Notes under the pieces: model-generated
Database searches by the model: none
Seen by the model: only the letters and a program-made list of their open reading frames with translations
Told to the model about the DNA's origin: nothing
NCBI GenBank assembly: GCA_016764955.1
Contig: JAESQZ010000113.1
Span: 1-11,811, forward strand
Direction of reading: 5' to 3'
DNA: 11,811 nt
DNA from: Deltaproteobacteria bacterium
Lineage (GTDB): Bacteria > Myxococcota > UBA727 > JABDBI01
In this document: piece after piece, positions 1 through 6,341 of the stretch
Numbering within the stretch: the stretch's first letter is position 1
Layout of the letters: every line of letters begins with the position of its first letter
Position numbers and translations under genes: made by a program

Positions 1-1
1 C

Positions 2-327
2 GGCCAGCATATGCGCCTTTAGCAAGAGCCTAAGTTTCGCTTAATTTGTTTTCGCCCACGGAGTGGGCATAGGTGCCACAGCCCAGCCCGTTAGGGCTGG
101 GTTTATGTCGCACCACCCACCCTGCATCGCCACCAGGCTTATGGCGACGGCTCCTGATTCACATGAATCTGGCGATTGCGCGGGATGGGTGGTGGACATG
201 AATCCCAGGGCGTCGTTGGCTCGCAAGCTCGCCAACTTTACCCTGGGCTGTGGCACCTATGCCCACTCCGTGGGCGAAAACAAATTAAGCGAAACTTAGG
301 CTCTTGCTAAAGGCGCATATACTGGCC
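2..327. repeat. Long imperfect inverted repeat (85-bp arms), MITE-like or structured-RNA element
   Basis: Bases 2-86 and 243-327 are reverse complements over 85 bp with one mismatch (C8 against the base opposite it). The interior is also quasi-palindromic: the TCGCACCACCCACCC region near 107-123 is mirrored by GGATGGGTGGTGGAC near 183-197, and GATTCACATGAATC at 156-169 sits close to the centre. Local hairpins are nested inside: CCCAGCCC/GGGCTGGG at 82-101 followed by TTT, TCGCCA/TGGCGA at 127-147, and a GTTGGC/GCCAAC hairpin near 217-238. Both strands carry short open frames of about 70-78 codons, but these are expected by symmetry and have no recognisable protein features. Long near-identical termini around a non-coding core suggest a non-autonomous transposable element. 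A structured RNA or bidirectional terminator is the alternative. Only one base lies left of the element, so a target-site duplication cannot be tested. The inverted repeat is certain; its nature is not. Confidence 0.85.
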
Positions 328-371
328 TTCCAAACCACTTGTGACTAAGAGACAGGATGACGGGGGTGAGG

Positions 372-3323
372 TCACATCAATTCCGCCAACATAGCCCACA
401 AGCTGCCTGTAAGTTCTTCTTTGAACGGCGCTGACTTGATTTCAGCAAGCTTAATCTCTCTTGCCACATCTGGGCCCATGTCGTCTAAGAGCATATTTTC
501 AAGCTGATTTGTGAAATCTTCGTTGTATATGGCTGCTGCATCTTCAGTATTGATGCTGCCGGATCGATTATCCAAATTATTGGTGCCTATCATCCCGACT
601 TTACCGCCATAGCTGGCAACTTTTTGGTGCATGGTTCTGGGGCCAGTTCGCTCAAAGATGCGAACACCTGTTTGTAAAAGATCACGATAGCAACATAGAA
701 CAGCGGCCAGATTTACTTGTGGGATATCCGTGCTGCTTGGGCTGTTAGTAAGAATTCGAACGTCTACCCCTCGCTGAACGGCATTTTTAAGAGCTTGAGT
801 ATAAGCTTGAAGTGCGCCAATTGGGATAAAATAAGCAGATCCTTCATAGAGCTTATCACCGGGACCAAGACTTTTAGCGAGTGCAATTTTTAGGTTGGTA
901 ATGGGGTGTGGATGCCCTTGGCCTGGAATGCTTTGGACAATTTGTACATCCATGCCAGATCTAGCACTAGTAGATGCAGCACCAGCTCCAGCCACGGACA
1001 CAGCTAGTGGTCGAATGGGAGGTAAATTGGTGCTGGTCATGGTTTTCCAGTTACGTTCAAAATAGCGATAGCTTTGTAAGCCTGCCTCGCCACTAACCAG
1101 GACATCTGTATCGCGCCAAGCAGGCCTCGTATTGCCGGAAATTTTCACGTGAATAGGGAGCCCGCCTCGTAAGTATTCATCAGCGATGTTGATTCCGCCA
1201 GTAATAGCTGTTTGGTTATCTATAATAAGATACTTCTCATGAATGCGATGATTGAAACTTAAAATTCGTTTGAAGAGGCTAAAAATCTCACCTGTTTTAA
1301 GGGGTCTTTCTGGCGTGATATTGGCAAGCCTATCTACTGTAAGAGTCGAGTTGCCTGATTTACCCAGAATCATCACAAGGCCTTGTCTGATTTCACCTTG
1401 GTCTTGCCTAGATAGGTTAACTCGAAGATTACCAGTGGCAATTCGTGCCATGAGGTTGAATGTAGAGGCAGCTTTCGCTGGATTTACGAAATCATCAATA
1501 CCTTCAACACCTTCGATGAGTTTGTTTCGCTTAGCGACGGCAAGAATACGAGATAAACCGCATATTGAGAGACTGCTGTATATTTTAAGATGAACGCCGT
1601 TTTCTTTTAGAAGCCTGAAAGCTCTATTTTCACGAATCAGATCATCTACAGAGTCGATGCTTCCTAGGCTATCGATGATGACAAAAACTTCTACGCCTCT
1701 TTCTTTGGCTTCTATCAGTGCATGTACTGTTTCCATGCCGGACTCATCATCCTTGAGAATTAGGCTTTGCATGCAAACAGTGTGCTGGGCGCTTCGAATG
1801 AGTTCGAGGCGCTTTGCCTGGGAATTTCGGCCATCGACTAATAGCTCTACTTGATTTCCAGAAGTAATTGGGGCGCCTGCAAGTTGCTCAACTTCTTGAC
1901 GCCACTCAGCACTTCCAATTGGGCCAGCTGATGCTGAGTTTGGATCAATAACGCTTCCAGGTGCCCAAGTAAGCTTGTGTTCAGGATCTAGGAGGCCGCC
2001 AACACCGGAGCTATGGGGCTGCAATGCGAGTCGATTGGGGAAGTAATAATGATAACCCATTTCACGACGAAAAGGGATGAGGTTGCTTGGGTTGAATTCA
2101 TAGGCCAACTCCCCGCTAACCATGTTCCTGGTGGTTAATTCAACCTTGGCCTCACCTTCAAGCGTGGTTTCTAGACCTTGCCAAGCAAGCATGAGGTTTG
2201 CAAGCCGAGCCTGTACGTGTGCTTCTTGGTTTTGCCCTTCTACCTGAAGGGAGATACCTTGGACACGAGTATGAAGGCCTCTTAATTTAAAAGCAGGGAG
2301 ATTCCTAACGTTGGCTTCAAATTGATAGCGGCTTTGTTTGATCCCAACAGGTCTATTTTTATAGATTTCGACTGTTGCGTTAATTTGTGTTTTGGAGCCA
2401 GTAACGCTGATCTCAGTTGGAGGGGCGTTATCATTTTCAATCTGAGTTTCAAATGAGCGTAGCAGATTGACTCCACATGATACCTCTCCAGTTAGGCTAG
2501 GGTTTGAAGCTATAAGGCTAGAAATTGTCCCATTGCCGCCAAAACTTAAATTGGCATTTTGGTTTCTAACGATTGTCTGGAAATCAGGATCCTCTTCGAG
2601 AGCCACTGTGCCGTCAGGATTGAGTGTGGCTTTAACGTGAAAGCTTGCATCATCGATCAAGGGGTTGCTGGTGTTAAGTTTGAGTGCGCAGGTGGCTTTG
2701 CCAAGAACCCGAGATAGGGGAGGGATTATTTTTTTAAGTTCAGTTTTATCTGATTTGTCTGAGTCATCTGAGTCTAATTTTTCTGAAAGTGAGTCTAATT
2801 CAAGATCCAGTTTTGGAAACATGCTGGGCTTGAAGTCTTCTTTGATATCGACTTGGCTAGCACCTTTTTGCGTATAGCCCTCAAATAATATTTGGCCAGT
2901 AGGACTTAGCTTAATGCCTTTGATATGAACGCTTGCAAATAGATCTTTAATACCATTGCACCAACCGGGCTTTTCGTAGGCAGAAGAGGGGTTATTCACG
3001 ACAACAGAGTGAGAAAGTTCAATCGATGCGTCTTGAATGACGGCTTTGTTAGAATTTTGGCCAAGATGAATGGTGAGCCATGCCATGGTGCCTGGTTTAA
3101 CTGTAACGTCAGCATCTTGGTATAGGCCAGGGAAACGGTAATAGCCAGGCTTTAGGGGTACGCTGACATGAAGCAATCCACTTTGAATTTCATTCAGATC
3201 TATTGAGGCTAGATCAATTTTTTTCTGAATACCTTTTAGTCCGACGTCTTTACAGGAATCAGAAAGAAAAAGCCCAATTAGCTGATGCGTGAACGGGCCG
3301 GCTGTTGACAATACACTTGGCAT
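372..3323 (-). CDS. Large phospholipase D-like protein with ~480-residue unknown N-terminal region
   Basis: 983 residues, about twice the size of a cardiolipin-synthase-type PLD enzyme. The C-terminal half (about 488-965) carries two PLD repeats. The first motif is a full HxKxxxxD (HEKYLIID, H695), followed by GGIN. The second is MHQKVASYG at H899, which keeps His and Lys but has Gly where Asp is usual, followed by GTNNLDNRSG. Family knowledge: PLD enzymes use the two His residues for phosphodiester hydrolysis or transphosphatidylation, often on phospholipids. About 100 unusual residues (roughly 580-690) separate the first half-domain from its HKD motif. The N-terminal ~480 residues are unrecognised; they look rich in short beta-strands and contain an acidic Asp/Ser/Lys tract near 180-195. 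No clear signal peptide or membrane segment is visible. The start is the first ATG after the upstream repeat; it has no obvious Shine-Dalgarno and lies in a 16-bp palindrome. It could be a lipid-remodelling enzyme or a secreted toxin/effector; substrate unknown. Confidence 0.85.
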   Translation of the reverse strand: MPSVLSTAGPFTHQLIGLFLSDSCKDVGLKGIQKKIDLASIDLNEIQSGLLHVSVPLKPGYYRFPGLYQDADVTVKPGTMAWLTIHLGQNSNKAVIQDASIELSHSVVVNNPSSAYEKPGWCNGIKDLFASVHIKGIKLSPTGQILFEGYTQKGASQVDIKEDFKPSMFPKLDLELDSLSEKLDSDDSDKSDKTELKKIIPPLSRVLGKATCALKLNTSNPLIDDASFHVKATLNPDGTVALEEDPDFQTIVRNQNANLSFGGNGTISSLIASNPSLTGEVSCGVNLLRSFETQIENDNAPPTEISVTGSKTQINATVEIYKNRPVGIKQSRYQFEANVRNLPAFKLRGLHTRVQGISLQVEGQNQEAHVQARLANLMLAWQGLETTLEGEAKVELTTRNMVSGELAYEFNPSNLIPFRREMGYHYYFPNRLALQPHSSGVGGLLDPEHKLTWAPGSVIDPNSASAGPIGSAEWRQEVEQLAGAPITSGNQVELLVDGRNSQAKRLELIRSAQHTVCMQSLILKDDESGMETVHALIEAKERGVEVFVIIDSLGSIDSVDDLIRENRAFRLLKENGVHLKIYSSLSICGLSRILAVAKRNKLIEGVEGIDDFVNPAKAASTFNLMARIATGNLRVNLSRQDQGEIRQGLVMILGKSGNSTLTVDRLANITPERPLKTGEIFSLFKRILSFNHRIHEKYLIIDNQTAITGGINIADEYLRGGLPIHVKISGNTRPAWRDTDVLVSGEAGLQSYRYFERNWKTMTSTNLPPIRPLAVSVAGAGAASTSARSGMDVQIVQSIPGQGHPHPITNLKIALAKSLGPGDKLYEGSAYFIPIGALQAYTQALKNAVQRGVDVRILTNSPSSTDIPQVNLAAVLCCYRDLLQTGVRIFERTGPRTMHQKVASYGGKVGMIGTNNLDNRSGSINTEDAAAIYNEDFTNQLENMLLDDMGPDVAREIKLAEIKSAPFKEELTGSLWAMLAELM

Positions 3324-3330
3324 GCCAAGT
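3315..3330. promoter_or_regulatory. 16-bp perfect palindrome spanning the PLD start codon
   Basis: ACTTGGCATGCCAAGT is an exact inverted repeat. The minus-strand ATG of the PLD gene (3321-3323) lies in its centre. It could be an operator-like protein site or, in the mRNA, a small structure at the initiation codon. No Shine-Dalgarno is seen next to it. The palindrome is directly visible; a regulatory role is inferred. Confidence 0.35.
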
Positions 3331-3364
3331 TATTTCGGCCGTTAAGGTGATTTGGATTCCGTGT

Positions 3365-3442
3365 TGTCACACCAGCGAAGGCATGGGTGTCTAGTTTCAA
3401 CGTTAAAACATATTCTGGATGCCAGCCTTCGCTGGCATGACA
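3365..3442. repeat. TGTCA...TGACA double-hairpin repeat, copy 1
   Basis: This 78-bp unit begins TGTCA and ends TGACA. The right hairpin is perfect: ATGCCAGC (3419-3426), loop CTTC, GCTGGCAT (3431-3438). The left hairpin is decayed, with ACACC at 3369-3373 pairing with GGTGT at 3386-3390 around a GCGAAGGC core. It lies between the DksA-like gene and the PLD gene, both on the minus strand, so it is transcribed in their intergenic region if they are co-transcribed. It shares architecture and stem sequence with the unit at 4855-4929. It may act as an mRNA-processing or stability element or be a small mobile repeat; neither is shown. Confidence 0.8.
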
Positions 3443-3448
3443 ATGGTG

Positions 3449-3844
3449 TTACTCCCCATTACCCAAGCGCCTTTCTTCGCGCTCGAGTTCTTCTTTGTAG
3501 GTGACGCTGTAGCGTGTCCAAGGTCTTAGTTTCAGGCGTGCATAACCGATGGGCTCATCGGTGCCTTCGCATAAACCATAGATGCCGTCTTCAACTTTCT
3601 CGAGTGCACGTTCAACTTCACGAAGGAGTTTTGCGTCTCGATCTAGTAGGCGCGTTTCGAGTGAGATTCCTGCGTCTTCAGAAGCAAGATCTGCTTCATC
3701 GCCAGGGGTGGGCTCACTAGAGGTGCCACTGCGGCGCTTTTTGAGCTTATCTTGAAGTTCAGTGCGCATGTTTTCAAGTGCGCTGATCAATTCTTTTTCT
3801 TGGGCAGCGGTTAGAGCTTTTTCAGTTGATCTGCTAGGAGCCAT
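3449..3844 (-). CDS. DksA/TraR-family RNA polymerase-binding protein with degraded zinc finger
   Basis: 131 residues, close to DksA length. The N-terminal half (about 8-85) is strongly helical and charged, as expected for the DksA coiled coil, and the tip motif DxxDxA is present as D49-E-A-D52-L-A54. In DksA this tip enters the RNA polymerase secondary channel and is needed, with ppGpp, to alter initiation at stringently controlled promoters. The C-terminal globular domain follows (YGLCEGTDEPIGYARL, 89-104, then RP at 107-108). Only one of the four usual zinc Cys is left: C92-x2-T95 and S113-x2-Y116 replace the two CxxC pairs. This resembles the zinc-independent direction taken by DksA2-type paralogues, but with greater loss. 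It starts 8 bp after the dusB stop, so the two are probably co-transcribed. The retained tip argues for function; the target promoters are unknown. Confidence 0.88.
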   Translation of the reverse strand: MAPSRSTEKALTAAQEKELISALENMRTELQDKLKKRRSGTSSEPTPGDEADLASEDAGISLETRLLDRDAKLLREVERALEKVEDGIYGLCEGTDEPIGYARLKLRPWTRYSVTYKEELEREERRLGNGE

Positions 3845-3852
3845 GGGGCTTT

Positions 3853-4851
3853 TTACCCAAAAGCTTGCCGGTAATCAACAAAATCCGTCGTTTCATTTTC
3901 AGCAATTTGGCTTTGCTCCAAGAAAAACGTGGAAATAGCTTCTTTTACAGCCTCTTTTTGATCAAGCCTCATGATTTTTTCTCTAAAGGCGCCAGAGTTT
4001 TGGATGCCTTTGGAGTACCAGGCTAGGTGTGATCTAAAAGCTTTGAGTAAGTTTATTTCTAAGTGCTCTTCAAAATGTCTCAAAACGATCTGGCATTTCT
4101 CCTGGGGGGTAGCTTTTAAGCCGCCTGCTAACTCTCTGAAAATCCAAGGGTTTCCAAGAGCTCCTCGGCCGATCATCACAGCATCACAGCCGCTTTCTTG
4201 AAGGCGTTTTTGGGCATCTTTAGGGGTCGCAATATCTCCATTGCCAATTATGGGGATTTGTACGGATTGCTTGAGCTTTTGAATAATTTCCCAGTTAGCT
4301 TTACCCGAGTAGCCTTGGGCACGGGTGCGTCCGTGAATCGCAAGAGCTGCACAACCAGCATCTTCTAAGACTTTGCCCAAGTCGATGCAATTAATATTTT
4401 CCGAGTCCCAGCCGGTTCTGACTTTCACAGTGACTGGAATTTCTGGCCCGAGTGCTTGAGTCATGTTTTTGACTAAAGAATAAACGCGTTTTTGATCGCC
4501 TAAAAGAGCAGAGCCAGCACCGGTTTTGGTGACCTTTTTGACTGGGCAGCCCATGTTGATGTCGATAATATGGGCGCCTGTTTTGGCTGCATAAAGCGCA
4601 GCCTCGATCATGGAGCGCTCCTCGCCACCAAATAGCTGAACAGAGAAGGGGTACTCTATTTTAGGGTCATGTTTTAAATATCGCTGCGTGCGCTCGTTTT
4701 GATGAACGATGCCTTTGGCTGAAATGAGTTCTGTAGTGGCCAAACCTGCACCCATTTCAAGTGCAATCACTCGAAAGGGCATTTCACTGACTCCAGCCAT
4801 TGGGGCCAAAAGATAAGGTGATTTGATTAAATATTTGCCAATATAAAACAT
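3853..4851 (-). CDS. dusB: tRNA-dihydrouridine synthase (DusB type)
   Basis: 332 residues, normal length for the family. Dus enzymes are FMN-dependent and reduce specific uridines in the tRNA D-loop with NADPH. The N-terminus has the FMN-barrel signature LLAPMAGVSEMPFR, followed by the QLFGG strand and the catalytic loop NMGCP with Cys at residue 102 (general acid in the family), then the KTGAGSALL segment, the VTVKVRTGW strand, IHGRTRAQGYSG, and the phosphate-binding GNGDI and GRGALGNPWIF motifs. The C-terminal helical RNA-recognition domain follows. I chose the ATG at 4849-4851, giving MFYIGKYLIKSPYLLAPMAG, which aligns with DusB N-termini. The frame continues upstream to an ATG at 4878, but that extra stretch is translated repeat DNA. 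No Shine-Dalgarno is visible, and the repeat ends only 3 bp from the start codon. The gene leads a probable operon with the DksA-like gene. Confidence 0.95.
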   Translation of the reverse strand: MFYIGKYLIKSPYLLAPMAGVSEMPFRVIALEMGAGLATTELISAKGIVHQNERTQRYLKHDPKIEYPFSVQLFGGEERSMIEAALYAAKTGAHIIDINMGCPVKKVTKTGAGSALLGDQKRVYSLVKNMTQALGPEIPVTVKVRTGWDSENINCIDLGKVLEDAGCAALAIHGRTRAQGYSGKANWEIIQKLKQSVQIPIIGNGDIATPKDAQKRLQESGCDAVMIGRGALGNPWIFRELAGGLKATPQEKCQIVLRHFEEHLEINLLKAFRSHLAWYSKGIQNSGAFREKIMRLDQKEAVKEAISTFFLEQSQIAENETTDFVDYRQAFG

Positions 4852-4854
4852 ATT

Positions 4855-4929
4855 TGTCATGCCAGCGAAGGCTGGCATCCAGTTCGATGTCCAGGTTTAT
4901 TCTGGATACCAGCTTTCGCTGGTATGACA
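4855..4929. repeat. TGTCA...TGACA double-hairpin repeat, copy 2, with compensated stems
   Basis: This 75-bp unit has TGTCA/TGACA ends. Hairpin 1 is ATGCCAGC (4859-4866), loop GAAG, GCTGGCAT (4871-4878). Hairpin 2 is ATACCAGC (4906-4913), loop TTTC, GCTGGTAT (4918-4925). The third base pair of the stem is G-C in hairpin 1 and A-T in hairpin 2, with both sides changed, so base pairing is preserved. The two hairpins are inverted copies of each other. The unit fills most of the divergent dusB/lgt intergenic region and creates spurious in-frame N-terminal extensions for both genes. Confidence 0.88.
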
Positions 4930-4940
4930 ATATGGGGGGC

Positions 4941-4969
4941 ATGACAATAGTCCTAGATTTTGCTAGGAT
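4941..4969 (+). promoter_or_regulatory. Candidate sigma-70-type promoter for lgt (extended -10)
   Basis: -35 is ATGACA (4941-4946, 5/6 to consensus). A 17-bp spacer follows, then -10 TAGGAT (4964-4969, 4/6), preceded by TGC as in an extended -10. Predicted transcription would begin near 4976, leaving a leader of about 16 nt with the Shine-Dalgarno before the lgt ATG at 4992. Prediction by eye only. Confidence 0.45.
4951..4968. promoter_or_regulatory. Dyad TCCTAG-N6-CTAGGA overlapping the lgt -10
   Basis: A perfect 6-bp dyad (TCCTAG at 4951-4956, CTAGGA at 4963-4968) covers the spacer and -10 of the candidate lgt promoter. The placement would suit a repressor site, but short dyads are common by chance and no regulator gene is adjacent. 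Confidence 0.25.
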
Positions 4970-4980
4970 TTCGATTCTGA

Positions 4981-4987
4981 AAAGAGG
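4981..4987 (+). promoter_or_regulatory. Shine-Dalgarno site fixing the lgt start
   Basis: AAAGAGG lies 4 bp upstream of ATG 4992. It supports this start over the in-frame ATG at 4854, which lies at the edge of the double-hairpin repeat and would add 46 non-conserved residues. Confidence 0.7.
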
Positions 4988-4991
4988 CTTT

Positions 4992-5876
4992 ATGCATCCT
5001 GTTTTGTTCAAAATTCCGTTTTTAAATCAACCAGTTCACACCTATGGGGCCTTGATAGTATTAGGGTTTTTGCTGGCCTTAAAGGCTGCTGAGTGGCGGG
5101 CGCGCACTTATGGTAAGTATGAACAAGATGCGGCAGATTTTGGCTTCTGGGCCTTGCTGGGTGGGCTGATTGGCTCAAGAGTTATTTTTATTGCAGTCGA
5201 ATGGCGGCAGTATTTTATTGAAAAGCCTTTTGTGGAAATCCAAAGTCTTGGGATCAAAATACCGGCTGTGTTGGCTTTTTGGCAAGGCGGGCTTGTCTAT
5301 TGGGGCGGCTTTTTAGGCGGCGTTGTCGTTTGTTTATGGTTTACCAAAAAACGTAATTTGCCCAGGCTGCTCTTTTTCGACATCATGGTGATAGGCGTGC
5401 CGTTAGCTCAGGCATTTGGGCGCTTGGGCTGTGTGTCAGCTGGATGCTGCTATGGTCGAGCGCTCAGTTCAGAAACAGGATTAGGCATGCGATTTCCACC
5501 GGGATCAGCTGCCTATGACACGCTTTTTGGCCAAGTATTACCAGCTGTTCGGGGCTTTATGATTGAGCATGCCCATACTTGGCCGCTGGTTCCTGTGCAG
5601 TTGATGGAGTCACTGGGCGCCTTGGCGATATTTTTCTTGTTAGTGTACTGGGCCCCCCGCAAGCACTTTCATGGCCAAATGTTATTAGCTTATGCAGTCT
5701 TATATTCTGTTATGCGTTCGATTATCGAGACCTTTCGGGGCGATGTGGAGCGAGGCTATGTGATTGATGGTGTATTAAGCACCAGTCAATTTATCTCACT
5801 TTGCGTGGTCATAATCGCAATCACGACCACGTTTGTGATGTCTCATCGGCACAAAAAGAATTTGTCTCTGAAGTAG
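4992..5876 (+). CDS. lgt: Prolipoprotein diacylglyceryl transferase, GCCYG-variant
   Basis: 294 residues, normal for Lgt. This inner-membrane enzyme transfers diacylglycerol from phosphatidylglycerol to the lipobox Cys of prolipoproteins, the first step of lipoprotein maturation. The start MHPVLFKIPFLNQPVHTYG matches family N-termini (periplasmic segment, then HTYG). Several membrane segments follow. The Lgt signature is at GRLGCVSAGCCYGR, with Arg144 at the position of the essential E. coli Arg143. The usual GNFxN continuation is replaced by a Cys-rich GCVSAGCCYG form, which from memory is found in many deltaproteobacterial Lgt homologues. Further family features are the FPPGS segment, the PVQLMES segment (in place of HPTQLYE) and RSIIETFRGDVERG near the C-terminus. 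It has its own candidate promoter and Shine-Dalgarno, and its 3' end overlaps the convergent DoxX gene by 34 bp. The family call is firm; that it is the cell's main Lgt is inferred. Confidence 0.92.
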   Translation: MHPVLFKIPFLNQPVHTYGALIVLGFLLALKAAEWRARTYGKYEQDAADFGFWALLGGLIGSRVIFIAVEWRQYFIEKPFVEIQSLGIKIPAVLAFWQGGLVYWGGFLGGVVVCLWFTKKRNLPRLLFFDIMVIGVPLAQAFGRLGCVSAGCCYGRALSSETGLGMRFPPGSAAYDTLFGQVLPAVRGFMIEHAHTWPLVPVQLMESLGALAIFFLLVYWAPRKHFHGQMLLAYAVLYSVMRSIIETFRGDVERGYVIDGVLSTSQFISLCVVIIAITTTFVMSHRHKKNLSLK

Positions 5877-6328
5877 TAATCTAAAGACCATTTGCCTGGC
5901 CCAAATAGAATGATCATGAGGCACGCATAGCCAAATACCAATGGAATTTGTGACAAGAAGGTTTCAGTTTGCCCAGTGCCATGACCTAAGAATACAGCAG
6001 AACTAGGGGCCGTAACGGCTGCAACAACCATGGTAATTAAAAGTGGGATTGCAGCCAGGCGGCTTAAAAGGCCAATTACGAGCAAGAGGCCTCCAAAAAA
6101 CTCAGCAGAAGCTGATAAGTAGACCATCAATTCAGGAGATCCAAAGCCAAGGCTTTTATAAAAGTTTACAGTAGAGGGAATGTCTGAAAACTTGTGCCAG
6201 CCCTCAAAAATAAACAAAACGCCCCAGATAACTCTTAAAATAAAAAGAGTTGGCGATTGGAACCAGTGGTCAAACTCTAAAAAGAGTTCATGGATTTTCT
6301 TTGCTTCTTTAACTTCTTTGTTCAGCAT
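5843..6328 (-). CDS. DoxX-family integral membrane protein
   Basis: 161 residues with about four hydrophobic helices, fitting the small DoxX/SURF4-like family. After a charged cytoplasmic-looking N-terminus (KEVKEAKKIHELF) comes the family-typical first helix region LRVIWGVLFIFEGWHKF, then SLGFGSP, a second helix with ASAEFFGGLLLVIGLLSRLAA, a third (LLITMVVAAVTA), and a last segment ending LFGPGKWSLDYY. The GPG-WSLD ending is typical. The family's role is poorly defined; members have been tied to respiratory or redox membrane complexes and thiol/sulfur stress. It starts 13 bp after the stop of the beta-barrel candidate and is probably co-transcribed with it, though no strong Shine-Dalgarno is seen. 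Its 3' end runs 34 bp into lgt on the other strand. Confidence 0.88.
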   Translation of the reverse strand: MLNKEVKEAKKIHELFLEFDHWFQSPTLFILRVIWGVLFIFEGWHKFSDIPSTVNFYKSLGFGSPELMVYLSASAEFFGGLLLVIGLLSRLAAIPLLITMVVAAVTAPSSAVFLGHGTGQTETFLSQIPLVFGYACLMIILFGPGKWSLDYYFRDKFFLCR

Positions 6329-6341
6329 GATGAAATATTAG

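Noticed and set aside
41..299. Two overlapping short open frames on opposite strands inside the long inverted repeat
   Set aside because: They mirror each other because the DNA is palindromic; no protein features or Shine-Dalgarno sites were seen.
1252..2877. Several open frames of 60-115 codons in the other frames or strand within the PLD gene
   Set aside because: The PLD gene has clear catalytic motifs over this region; the others lack recognisable features.
4852..4878. Longer dusB N-terminus starting MPAFAGMT
   Set aside because: It is translated hairpin-repeat DNA; the family N-terminus begins at the ATG ending at 4851.
4854..4991. Longer lgt frame starting at 4854
   Set aside because: It runs through the repeat and promoter; ATG 4992 has a Shine-Dalgarno and matches Lgt N-termini.
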